This document shows, one piece after another, positions 1-6,813 of a stretch of 64,000 bases of DNA (within the stretch, counting starts at the first letter, position 1; each line of letters opens with the position of its first letter). Both the position numbers and the translations under genes were made by a program. Under the pieces are notes generated by a model, which saw only the letters and a list, made by a program, of their open reading frames with translations, ran no database searches and was not told the DNA's origin. Origin of the DNA: JBECKR01 sp040235415 (lineage in GTDB: Bacteria > Acidobacteriota > Polarisedimenticolia > Polarisedimenticolales > Polarisedimenticolaceae); the NCBI GenBank assembly GCA_040235415.1, contig JBECKR010000278.1, positions 1-64,000 on the forward strand, in the 5' to 3' direction.

Positions 1-33
1 GACGGCGTCCGCGGTCGTGGTAGGCTTCTTCAC
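1..33 (-). CDS. 5' start of a gene running off the window (possible transposase)
   Basis: A GTG codon (33-31) sits seven bases after a GGAGGG ribosome-binding site on the minus strand. It opens a frame reading VKKPTTTADAV to the window edge. Only 11 residues are visible, so no family can be assigned. Its position just inside a probable insertion-sequence end suggests the first transposase gene of that element. Confidence 0.25.
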   Translation of the reverse strand, partial: MKKPTTTADAV

Positions 34-133
34 GGCGTAACCCTCCGGCCCCGCTCTGCGAGGCTTTTGCTTTGGTCAGCAGGAGGTTACGCCATTTTCA
101 TTTTCCACAGAAACCGGGACGGATCCCCGCGCG
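1..133 (-). mobile_element. Probable insertion-sequence end interrupting the primase-helicase gene
   Basis: On the minus strand, similarity to the helicase family stops after the GEGFDDAR motif (about position 133). Unrelated AT-richer sequence follows, with a TGTGGAAAATGAAAA stretch (about 94-108). It also has an inverted repeat: GGCGTAACCCTCC at 34-46 against GGAGGTTACGCC at 82-93. A Shine-Dalgarno-like GGAGGG and a GTG codon come next and lead off the window. IS21-type elements have A-rich repeats in this position before istA, so an IS21-like element is the best guess. No transposase is visible to confirm it. Confidence 0.4.
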
Positions 134-2346
134 TCGTCGAAACCCTCACCGATGTAGCGCCCGGTCGCCAAGACCAGCCGCTCCTCGCTCTCCGGAATCT
201 CAGTGAGACGCCCGAAGGCGTTCTTGCGATCCCGCGCCGTCATCCCGCCCCGAAGTACGACCAAGTGGCGGACGAAGGGCTGCAATCGACTCGCGAGATA
301 CTCGAGGTGATCGCGCCTTTCGGTGAGCACGATGGGCGATCGGCCCTCGTGCACGGCCCGGATCACGTCGTCGAGAATCAGCCGGTTCCGTTCCTCGTCT
401 TCGGCAAGCTTGCCATAGAGACGCTGGATGCCCGCATCCGCCTCCGCCTCCGAAGCAGAGAACGCGGTCTCCCGAACGATGAGCCAGTGTTCGAAGGGAC
501 GGCGAGCGGCCTGGTCCTTTGGATCTACGGAGAACCGAACCGGCCCGAGCTGCATCGCGAGGATGGGATGATGTCCGTCACGACGGTGAGGGGTGGCGGT
601 CAAGCCCAGGACGTACCTGGCCTTCACTTCGGAGAGCACTCGTTCGAAGGAAACGGCCGGTACGTGGTGGCACTCGTCGACGATCACGTTCCCATAGGCG
701 GCGACCATGTCGTTGACCGTTCCTTTGCGAACCAAACTCTGAATCATCGCGACGTCGAGCTTGCCGGTGGCCTTGCGCCGACCGCCTCCGATTCGTCCAA
801 TCTTCCGCTCGTCCACACCCAGAAAGACAGCCAGTTGCGTCACCCACTGATCGAGGAGCGGCTTGCGGTGCACGAGAACGAGTGTGTTCCGGCCGCGCTC
901 GGCCGCGACGTAGGTCCCGAGGACGGTCTTGCCGATGCCAGGAGGCGCAACGAAAACGCCGATGTCGTGCTGCAGCAGGGCCGCCGCCGACCGTTGCTGA
1001 AGTGTCGTCAACTCGCCTTGGAACTCGACCTCCAGCGGCTCACCTGTACACCTTTTGTCCTCGATCGTGAGGGCTACGTCGTGTGCCCGTAGCAAGTCCT
1101 CGACGGCGGACTGGCAACCTCGTGGGAGGGCGATGTGTTGCGGGAGTTCCTCGGCACACGAGACGACCCTCGGGGTCAACGCGGTCGAAAGACGCATCTT
1201 CTGCTTCTTGTAGAACTCCGGATTCTGAAATGCCGCGAGCCGCTTGATTCGGTTGAGAAGGGCCGAGGGAAGGCCGGTCTTGTCGATAAAGAGTCTCTGG
1301 GAGATGACGCCGCGGATCTCTCGCGGTAGCGATTCGGCGGCGAACTCGAGGGCGACGCGGCCGGAGGGTGGTCTCGTCCACGGTGCGTCGTCACTCTCGT
1401 CGTCCGGCTCAGCGAGCTGGACACCGATCACTTGTCCACTTCGAGTGGCCTCCTGAGCGATGCGTGCGGCAACGGCCGGTGTCACCCTCGAGATCGAGGC
1501 GAGGAATCTCCACTGGTCGGGGAGGGGCTCCAGGGCGTCATCCAGGAACTCCGTATTCCCTCGCTTACGCGCCTCGAGCTGGAGCGGCAGAGCGATCAGG
1601 TTTCCAAAGCCTCCCCGAGGCATCGTGTCCTGGTTCGGGAAGAGCCGATCGTAGGACTCCATGCTGAGTTCATGATGGCGCGTCATCGTTTGTGTGATGA
1701 GGTGACAGCCCATCGTTCTGGCGACAGTAGCCGGCACGGGGTTGGAAAAGAAGATCCACGCGTGGGCCCCGTTCCCCGACCGGGACCGTTCCAGGTAGAC
1801 GGGAATGTCCATGGATCGGCCCGTGTCAGCGAATGCGGATGCATCCGCCCGCCAGGACACCTTGTCGAAGTCGGCAGCGAGGAGCCAGCACGTCTCGTCT
1901 TCAAGGAGGGGGTAGACGCCCATGACGTGATGCCCCTGAAGATGCTCGAGGACAGCCTGGTCTCCTGCGGGATGGAACGCTTGGTTCGTACACTCGCCAC
2001 ACTTGACCTTCGGCAGGTCGCAGACTCCCCGCACGAACTTGTTGCCACATGACGGCGCGTAGCCGGCCTTTCCGGTCTTCTTGCTGACGAAACGAGTGGG
2101 AAAGACGTCGGGTCGCCCGCGAAACAGGGAGCGGAACAGCGTGACCTTCGCCGTCGCGGTGCCGGGGATAGACGGATCAGCGCCGCCGAGGTCGGTATCC
2201 GGGTGATTGGATGGATCGAGCCGGGCGAGCTGACTTTCGAGATCCGAGATCCGCTGCTTGGTGCGCTCCTCACGCTCCTGCAGCTCCGCCAGGCGGGCCC
2301 GCTCCGCGGAAATCTGCCCGATGAGCTCGTCCCGAGGTCGTCTCAT
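76..2346 (-). CDS. TOTE-type primase-helicase, C-terminally truncated
   Basis: This is a fusion of an archaeo-eukaryotic primase (AEP) domain and a superfamily 2 helicase, the core of TOTE conflict systems, which are thought to act against foreign DNA. The 756 residues start with a coiled coil (about 5-45), then a Cys-containing segment with KCGEC. The AEP motifs follow: the metal-binding DFD in LLAADFDK (about 160) and GNGAHAWIFF. The helicase has GIGKT (Walker A, about 470), DECHH, LTATPHRRDG and GEGFDDAR. The expected motif VI (QxxGRxxR) and the C-terminus are missing, because the frame runs into foreign sequence and stops 16 residues after GEGFDDAR. The ATG at 2346 is preferred because it has AGGA upstream and begins the coiled coil. 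An upstream ATG at 2406 has poor context. The helicase is probably inactive. No nuclease partner is visible, but it could lie beyond the left edge. Confidence 0.85.
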   Translation of the reverse strand: MRRPRDELIGQISAERARLAELQEREERTKQRISDLESQLARLDPSNHPDTDLGGADPSIPGTATAKVTLFRSLFRGRPDVFPTRFVSKKTGKAGYAPSCGNKFVRGVCDLPKVKCGECTNQAFHPAGDQAVLEHLQGHHVMGVYPLLEDETCWLLAADFDKVSWRADASAFADTGRSMDIPVYLERSRSGNGAHAWIFFSNPVPATVARTMGCHLITQTMTRHHELSMESYDRLFPNQDTMPRGGFGNLIALPLQLEARKRGNTEFLDDALEPLPDQWRFLASISRVTPAVAARIAQEATRSGQVIGVQLAEPDDESDDAPWTRPPSGRVALEFAAESLPREIRGVISQRLFIDKTGLPSALLNRIKRLAAFQNPEFYKKQKMRLSTALTPRVVSCAEELPQHIALPRGCQSAVEDLLRAHDVALTIEDKRCTGEPLEVEFQGELTTLQQRSAAALLQHDIGVFVAPPGIGKTVLGTYVAAERGRNTLVLVHRKPLLDQWVTQLAVFLGVDERKIGRIGGGRRKATGKLDVAMIQSLVRKGTVNDMVAAYGNVIVDECHHVPAVSFERVLSEVKARYVLGLTATPHRRDGHHPILAMQLGPVRFSVDPKDQAARRPFEHWLIVRETAFSASEAEADAGIQRLYGKLAEDEERNRLILDDVIRAVHEGRSPIVLTERRDHLEYLASRLQPFVRHLVVLRGGMTARDRKNAFGRLTEIPESEERLVLATGRYIGEGFDDARGSVPVSVENENGVTSC

Positions 2347-2411
2347 GGCATTCCTCGGCGTCAGGCTACCGTCTCCGTAGCGGCTCCGTGTGCAGGTCGG
2401 ATTCACGGACC

Positions 2412-2440
2412 TTGCGCGCCGGCCTCAAGGTGCGTATGAT
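2412..2440 (+). promoter_or_regulatory. Sigma-70-like promoter of the vapBC-type operon
   Basis: TTGCGC (2412-2417) and TATGAT (2435-2440) are separated by exactly 17 bases. They lie just upstream of the antitoxin gene and touch the palindrome that follows. Confidence 0.55.
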
Positions 2441-2453
2441 CTTACCAGTAAGA
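2440..2453 (+). promoter_or_regulatory. Palindromic operator for antitoxin autoregulation
   Basis: A perfect inverted repeat, TCTTAC-CA-GTAAGA, overlaps the last base of the -10 box and the expected transcription start. Antitoxins with AbrB/SpoVT folds bind such palindromes and repress their own operon. This role is inferred from position. Confidence 0.5.
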
Positions 2454-2467
2454 AATGCGGAGCACCC

Positions 2468-2731
2468 ATGTCAAGCATAGCCACCACCAAACTATCGTCC
2501 AAGGGGCAGGTCGTGATCCCGGAGGATGTTCGCAAGGAACTCGGCCTCGAAGCGGGTGCCCGGTTTGTTGTCATGGGCGAAGGCGACGTTGTGATCTTGA
2601 AGAAGATCGAAGCACCGGACAGGGATGAGTTCAAGGCTCTGGCCGCAAAGGTCAGGGCTCAGGCCCGGCGCGCGGGCGTGAAACGATCCGATGTGACGAA
2701 GGCCGTCCGGAGCGCCCGCCGCCGAGGATGA
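2468..2731 (+). CDS. AbrB/MazE-fold antitoxin (VapB-like)
   Basis: This 87-residue protein carries the swapped-hairpin AbrB DNA-binding fold near its N-terminus: LSSKGQVVIPEDVRKELGL is the family signature (residues about 9-27). GARFVV and VVILKK strands follow. A basic helical tail (about 50-87) would contact the toxin. It should neutralise the downstream PIN protein and repress the operon through the palindrome at 2440-2453. The ATG at 2468 places the AbrB motif at the usual distance from the N-terminus. A longer frame from 2390 would read through the promoter. Its stop overlaps the start of the toxin gene by four bases (ATGA), so the two are translationally coupled. Confidence 0.88.
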   Translation: MSSIATTKLSSKGQVVIPEDVRKELGLEAGARFVVMGEGDVVILKKIEAPDRDEFKALAAKVRAQARRAGVKRSDVTKAVRSARRRG

Positions 2732-3132
2732 GAATCGTCCTCGAGACCAACGTCCTCGTGTCTGGGGTTTTCTTCTCTGGGCCCCCGTCCCAGATCCTGA
2801 GCGCTTGGGCCGACGGCCGCTTCGATCTCCTTGCCACGGTCGACATCCTCGGGGAGTACCGGCGTGTGGCAACGCGCCTCTCGAAGAAGTACCCCTCCGT
2901 CGATGTCGAGTCGGTCATCGATCTCGTGATCCGGGAGAGCCGTATCGTGGAGCCGGCTCCGGTGGCCGCGGACGCCTGCGACGACAAGGACGACGTCAAG
3001 TTCCTAGCCTGCGCGATCTCGGGGCAGGCGACGTGCGTCGTAACGGGAGATCATGCCCTACTTCGGGTATCCGGCAACGCAGGCGTCGAGGTCGTGACGC
3101 CACGCGACTTCCTTGCCCGTTGTCTCGGATGA
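2728..3132 (+). CDS. PIN-domain toxin (VapC-like)
   Basis: This 134-residue protein has the PIN fold of a Mg-dependent ribonuclease toxin. It belongs to the 'toxin component, PIN family' group, recognisable by an N-terminal VLxTNVLVSG and by DDKDDVKFLACA and VVTGDHALL near the C-terminus. PIN toxins usually cleave tRNA or rRNA. The first catalytic Asp, normally in LDTNV, is Glu here (LETNV, residue 6). The later acidic cluster is intact. The change may lower activity or may be a tolerated variant. The gene overlaps the antitoxin by ATGA. Directly after its stop comes copy A of the dispersed repeat. Confidence 0.87.
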   Translation: MRIVLETNVLVSGVFFSGPPSQILSAWADGRFDLLATVDILGEYRRVATRLSKKYPSVDVESVIDLVIRESRIVEPAPVAADACDDKDDVKFLACAISGQATCVVTGDHALLRVSGNAGVEVVTPRDFLARCLG

Positions 3133-3135
3133 GAA

Positions 3136-3245
3136 ACCGGTGTCCATCCAGGTGTCCGTAACCCTCGGACTGTAGAGCACTCCTCGTACTCCTCGGACAC
3201 GGGAAAGGGCGACGAATCAATAAAACATTGATCCGCCGCCCTTTC
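3136..3245 (+). repeat. Dispersed intergenic repeat, copy A
   Basis: This copy starts four bases after the PIN-toxin stop. It shares a clear consensus with copies at 4052, 35576 and 43430: two GTGTCC words about 11 bases apart, then CCTCGGAC, TAGAGC, CTCCTCGT and a CGGGAAAGGG block. It is followed within about ten bases by a tRNA-Leu 3' fragment. The GTGTCC pair could be arm-type binding sites for an integrase, but that is only inferred. Confidence 0.65.
3204..3244 (+). terminator. Strong hairpin inside repeat copy A
   Basis: AAAGGGCG (3204-3211) pairs with CGCCCTTT (3237-3244), and ATCAAT (3216-3221) pairs with ATTGAT (3227-3232) around an AAAAC loop. No clean U-run follows, so termination is possible but not certain. 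Copy D has a related but weaker hairpin. Confidence 0.4.
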
Positions 3246-3253
3246 TGTTCGTA

Positions 3254-3308
3254 CTTAAGATCTTTTAGGCGCAAACCTGCGCAGGTTCGAGTCCTGCCTC
3301 CGGCACCA
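3254..3308 (+). tRNA. 3' fragment of tRNA-Leu(UAA), probable attachment-site scar
   Basis: The sequence matches the 3' part of a class II tRNA. The anticodon loop CTTAAGA (3254-3260) has UAA at 3256-3258 and is followed by a TCTTT stem strand. A long variable arm comes next, then the T-arm GCAGG-TTCGAGT-CCTGC (3281-3297), the acceptor strand CTCCGGC, discriminator A and an encoded CCA (3306-3308). The 5' half is absent: the matching GCCGGAG acceptor strand, the D-arm and the AAAGA anticodon-stem strand are missing. Integrases that recombine in the anticodon loop leave exactly such a fragment at the far end of the inserted element. It is not a functional tRNA. Confidence 0.7.
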
Positions 3309-3431
3309 TTCTGCGAAGCAGTCCTATAAGCTACACATCTGGAACGTTTTCGTGGCAGATCTGTCATTCGGGAGCAGGATCGCGCCTCCTCGAGTGGTAC
3401 CATGAGGACTATATTCAGTCTGGAGATGGGC

Positions 3432-3716
3432 ATGAAAGAAGTCCAAATAGCAGACGGCATCGTTCCGCTGGGGGAATTCAAAGCGCAAGCCTCCAAGCTG
3501 CTGAAGCGCATCGGGGAGTCCGGTCAACCGATGGTCATCACACAGAACGGCCGTCCGGCATGCGTGCTGCTGTCTCCCCGTGAGTACGACCGCATTCAAG
3601 AACGCCAGCGGTTCCTCGAATCGATCGCCGCAGGCCTGGCGGATGCCGAGAGCGGACGGACCGTGACCACGATGGAGTTGCGCGAGCGTCTTCGCGCCTG
3701 GCGTAGCGACCGCTGA
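3432..3716 (+). CDS. Phd/YefM-family antitoxin
   Basis: This 94-residue protein has the Phd/YefM pattern: PLGEFKAQASKLLKRI followed by GQPMVITQNGRPACVLLSPREYD (residues about 10-55) forms the DNA-binding dimer domain. A helical C-terminal tail (LRERLRAW) would wrap the toxin. The ATG at 3432 follows GGAG (3422-3425) at six bases and gives the usual start position. The ATG at 3402 has no comparable ribosome-binding site. It lies three bases before a ParE-like toxin and should neutralise that toxin and repress the pair. It sits just right of the tRNA-Leu scar. Confidence 0.87.
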   Translation: MKEVQIADGIVPLGEFKAQASKLLKRIGESGQPMVITQNGRPACVLLSPREYDRIQERQRFLESIAAGLADAESGRTVTTMELRERLRAWRSDR

Positions 3717-3719
3717 GCG

Positions 3720-4022
3720 ATGAAAGTCGTTTGGACCGAGCAGGCTTTGGAACGCTTGCTCGAGATCGAGCGGTTCATCGGCTGCGATGATCCCGGAGCT
3801 GCCACGCGTTTCGTCGACAAGCTGATCGAGCGAGGCGATGGGCTGGCCGATCATCCCGAGCAAGGTCGCCACCTTCCGGAGCTTCCCAAGAGTGGACTTC
3901 GAGAGTTGATCGTCGGCACCCACCGCATCGTCTACCGTCGAACGCAAGAGGCCATCGAGGTGCTGACCGTTTTCGAAGGGCACCGGCCGCTGCGCGTCGA
4001 CGAGTTGACTAGCGACGACTGA
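3720..4022 (+). CDS. RelE/ParE-family toxin
   Basis: This 100-residue protein is of the RelE/ParE superfamily (plasmid stabilisation type). It opens with VVWTEQALERLLEIERFI, has a helix pair around DKLIERGDGL, then LRELIVGTHRIVYRR and a final strand IEVLTVFEGHRPL. The RELIVGTHRIVYR element is typical of ParE-like members, which poison gyrase. RelE-like members cleave mRNA on the ribosome, and the sequence alone does not settle which applies. Only three bases separate it from the antitoxin gene. Copy B of the dispersed repeat follows about 30 bases after the stop, the second toxin gene here with such a tail. Confidence 0.87.
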   Translation: MKVVWTEQALERLLEIERFIGCDDPGAATRFVDKLIERGDGLADHPEQGRHLPELPKSGLRELIVGTHRIVYRRTQEAIEVLTVFEGHRPLRVDELTSDD

Positions 4023-4549
4023 CTCCATCGCCTTCCTCCCAAAAGCTCGAGAACCGGGTGTCCGTCCGGGTATCCATAACCCTCGGACCGTAGAGCGCTC
4101 CTCGTGACTCCCGGAAACGGGGCAGGACGTCGTACCGAGCGAAGTCCGATGGGTCCTCGATTCGCCCCCCTGTGCCCTCTGTCCTGAAATCCCTTGCCGC
4201 GAAGGAGTCCGGGTTCGGGTGGGTACCGGACCTGCACGGTCACCATCGCGTTCGACGAATCCTACAACGGTGAAAGCGCCCGCGAGCCCCGGTGCGTTTC
4301 GTCACGACGCGGGTCGCGAGGCTTCGCGGCCCTCACGCGCCCCCGAGCGCCGCTCTTCCCGCAGGAGAGTACAGGTTCGCGCCCTGTCGCCGTCACGACG
4401 GGCCCCACGAATCGGGGCCGGACAAACGACGTGGTCGCCGGCGACGAGACTTCCTGCCGAAATGCGCCGGCCTCGTCTCGAAATGCGTGTACTCTGGTGC
4501 CCGCTGGCTGCACAACGCAGGCGAATCTCCCCGATAACAGGAGCACCGG
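4023..4549 (+). other. Gene-free stretch with repeat copy B and a tRNA-like T-arm
   Basis: This 527-base gap holds repeat copy B (4052-4132). It also has a T-arm-like hairpin, ACAGG-TTCGCGC-CCTGT (4371-4387), preceded by a CTCT/AGAG arm (about 4353-4369) and followed by CGCCGTC-A-CGA. It looks like an eroded class II tRNA 3' end without an intact CCA. Short open frames here have no recognisable content. AGGAG at 4540-4544 serves the next gene. Confidence 0.5.
4052..4132 (+). repeat. Dispersed intergenic repeat, copy B
   Basis: It matches copy A across the paired GTGTCC-like words, ATAACCCTCGGACCGTAGAG, GCTCCTCGT and CGGAAACGGGG. It lies about 30 bases after the ParE-like toxin stop. The hairpin part found in copies A and D is lost after CGGGGCAGG. 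Confidence 0.6.
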
Positions 4550-6181
4550 ATGACGCGAAGGGACAAAGTCCGGCATTCACTGGCCGCCGCGTGCCTGGGG
4601 ATGCTCGCCTCGGCGTCGCTGTCCGCAGCCTCGACTCCGGTCGATACCTCGACGCTCGCCCGATTCGAGAATTCTTGCGCTCCGGCAGTGCAGTCCCGGC
4701 TGACGGAAGGATTCACGCTTCTCCACTGCTTCGAGTATCCGGAGACGACGCGGATCTTCGATGCGGTCATCGACCAGGATCCCGACTGCGCCATGGCGTA
4801 CTGGGGAGCGGCGATGAGCGTCTGGCACCCGCTCTGGGCGCCACCGAGCGAGAGCGACCTCGCGCGAGGCGCCGCGCTGCTGAAGAAGACCGACGGACTG
4901 GAGATGACGCCCAGGGAAGCCGCGTTCATCGACGCCCTGAAGGCGTTCTTTTCCAGCACGGACACGACGACCCACCGTCAGCGGGCGGCGGCCTTCGAGG
5001 CCAAGATGAGCGAGGTCTATGCAGACTATCTGGCCGATCCGGAGGCGACGCTGTTCTATGCGCTGGCCTTGTTGGCGTCGGCGGATCCGCACGACAAGTC
5101 CTACGCTCACCAGTACAAGGCGGCGGCCCTGCTCAACTGGATCTACACCTCGCGACCGCGGCACCCGGGCGTGCTGCACTACCTGATCCACAGCTACGAC
5201 TTCCCGGGGCTGGCCCATCTGGCTCTTCCCGCCGCCGAGACGTACGCCGATGCCGCGCCGAACTCCACCCACGCCCAGCACATGCCGTCGCACATATTCA
5301 CTCGCCTGGGCCTGTGGGAGAGGTCGCTCGCGTCGAACCGCGATTCCACGCGCTCGGCGGCGGACTACACCAAGAGAGCGCACCTGCCGGGGCACTACGA
5401 CGAGGGTCTACACAGCATGGACTACATGATGTACGCCATGCTTCAGACGGCGCGGGATGACGAGGCGAAGGCGCTCCTTGCCACGTTGGCGAACATCGAC
5501 AAGACCGACACCGAGAATTTCAAGGTCGCCTACACGTACGCCGCCGCACCGGCGCGGTACGCGCTCGAGCGACGGGCGTGGGAAGATGCGAGTGAGCTGC
5601 AATTGCTCCGTCCGGACTTCGACTGGAGCAGCTTCGGCTGGGCGGAGTCGATCCACCATTTCGCGCGCGGCATCGGTGCCGCGCGGAGCGGGCGCGTGGC
5701 CCGGGCGCGTGAGGAGCTCGCCGTGATCGAGGGGCTGCGGGACGAGTTGCCGGCGACCACCCTGCCGTACTGGCGGGAGGAAGTGCAGGTGCACGTCGAT
5801 GCCGTCAGGTCGTGGATCGTCTTGGCCGAGGGCGAACCGACGGAGGCGCAGCAGCTGGCATCGGCGGCCGCCGACAGGGAAGACGCCGTCGACAAGCATC
5901 CCGTGACGCCCGGGGAGGTCCTGCCGGCGCGAGAGCTCTATGCCGACATGCTGCTCGAGACGGGGCGCTACCGCGACGCGCTGGAGCAATACCGTAGGGT
6001 TTTGCGCGACTCGCCGAATCGGCTGAACTCCATGCTCGGCGCCGCCGATGCGGCCGCGGGCATGGGCGAGGCGGAGACGGAGGCGCGGTACCGTGACGCG
6101 GTCCGTGAGCAGACGCGGTTCGGAAACCGAGAGCGGAAAGGGTTGACACGAGTCGGCGCGCCGGGGAACGTCACGCGATGA
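4550..6181 (+). CDS. Exported TPR protein of unknown function
   Basis: This 543-residue protein begins with a signal peptide (hydrophobic stretch about residues 10-27, ending SAAS) and should be periplasmic or secreted. Helical TPR-like repeats fill the rest. Recognisable are a first repeat around FTLLHCFEYPETTRIFDAV, the HMPSHIFTRLGLW motif common in an uncharacterised bacterial TPR family (about 244), and a C-terminal pair around RYRDALEQYRRVL. No enzyme motif is seen, and the role is probably protein interaction. The ATG follows AGGAG at five bases. It is not clearly in an operon: 190 bases separate it from the metal-export genes. Confidence 0.75.
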   Translation: MTRRDKVRHSLAAACLGMLASASLSAASTPVDTSTLARFENSCAPAVQSRLTEGFTLLHCFEYPETTRIFDAVIDQDPDCAMAYWGAAMSVWHPLWAPPSESDLARGAALLKKTDGLEMTPREAAFIDALKAFFSSTDTTTHRQRAAAFEAKMSEVYADYLADPEATLFYALALLASADPHDKSYAHQYKAAALLNWIYTSRPRHPGVLHYLIHSYDFPGLAHLALPAAETYADAAPNSTHAQHMPSHIFTRLGLWERSLASNRDSTRSAADYTKRAHLPGHYDEGLHSMDYMMYAMLQTARDDEAKALLATLANIDKTDTENFKVAYTYAAAPARYALERRAWEDASELQLLRPDFDWSSFGWAESIHHFARGIGAARSGRVARAREELAVIEGLRDELPATTLPYWREEVQVHVDAVRSWIVLAEGEPTEAQQLASAAADREDAVDKHPVTPGEVLPARELYADMLLETGRYRDALEQYRRVLRDSPNRLNSMLGAADAAAGMGEAETEARYRDAVREQTRFGNRERKGLTRVGAPGNVTR

Positions 6182-6195
6182 GCGTCACGACGCTC
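6180..6195 (+). terminator. Small hairpin after the TPR gene
   Basis: GAGCGT-CACG-ACGCTC overlaps the stop codon of the TPR gene and is followed by a pyrimidine-rich TTCTCTTTCCCC. It may be a weak intrinsic terminator. Confidence 0.35.
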
Positions 6196-6336
6196 CTCGG
6201 GTTCTCTTTCCCCTGATTCGCGCCGCTCGCTTCGAGCGCCCACCCGACCGTCTCGCCCCGCGTCACGGCATGCACCCCGCCGACCCACCTCGACGCCAGA
6301 CGCGAGGTCGTGACGCCGAGGGGTGTTCCGACCCGG

Positions 6337-6365
6337 TTGACGGGGCCCTCCGCCGCCGTTATCGT
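6337..6365 (+). promoter_or_regulatory. Probable promoter of the metal-export operon
   Basis: TTGACG (6337-6342) and TATCGT (6360-6365) are exactly 17 bases apart. The -10 box ends seven bases before the ATG at 6373, so the mRNA would be nearly leaderless. The spacing is not the 19 bases typical of MerR-controlled promoters, and no metal-regulator gene is visible nearby. Confidence 0.45.
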
Positions 6366-6372
6366 CTGGCGG

Positions 6373-6729
6373 ATGCTCCGGCAGGCTCACCTCGCGGCAC
6401 ACCGCGTCACCGCGTTTTCGGTGGCGCTCGCTCTCGTTGTCGTGGGACTCGGGTTGACCGGCGCGTTCGCCGCCGGTCCCGGGGTGTCGGAGGAGCCCTG
6501 TTTCGACTGCCCGGGATGCGACTCCGAGGAGTGTCACGAAGGCGAGGGGCTTCCGCTGAACTCCCATCATCACTGCTGCACGACCTCCTGCCTGTCCCAC
6601 GCTCCGGCGGCGCTGTCCTCGGCGCGCGCGGCCGCGCCGCCCGTGCTCGTGGGGCCGATGGTCCGGACCGTGCCCGTGGCCGTCACGAGCCGCGCGCCCG
6701 AGACGCCCTATCGGCCGCCGCGGGTTTGA
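6373..6729 (+). CDS. Small Cys/His-rich exported protein leading the metal-export operon
   Basis: This 118-residue protein has an N-terminal hydrophobic segment (AFSVALALVVVGLGLTGAFA, about 16-35) that should export or anchor it. A compact metal-ligand cluster follows: CFDCPGCDSEECHEG, then HHHCCTTSCLSH (about 43-80). A Pro/Ala-rich tail completes it. This is not a family I can name with confidence. Position as the first gene before an outer-membrane factor, adaptor and CzcA-type pump suggests periplasmic metal capture or delivery to the exporter. The ATG at 6373 is chosen because it begins the signal segment. An upstream ATG at 6310 would include the promoter. Confidence 0.6.
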   Translation: MLRQAHLAAHRVTAFSVALALVVVGLGLTGAFAAGPGVSEEPCFDCPGCDSEECHEGEGLPLNSHHHCCTTSCLSHAPAALSSARAAAPPVLVGPMVRTVPVAVTSRAPETPYRPPRV

Positions 6730-6813
6730 CCTCCGCTCGTTGACGTTCTCCGGGCCGGTCGAATCCGGCTCGCCCGTCCGACGTTCGCCCGTTCGAACGA
6801 GTGAGGTCTCCCG

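Noticed and set aside
3136..4132. Repeat copies A and B as integron attC sites, since both follow toxin genes
   Set aside because: Neither copy has the paired RYYYAAC/GTTRRRY core sites of attC, and the other two copies follow an RND pump and a kinase, which are not cassette-like.
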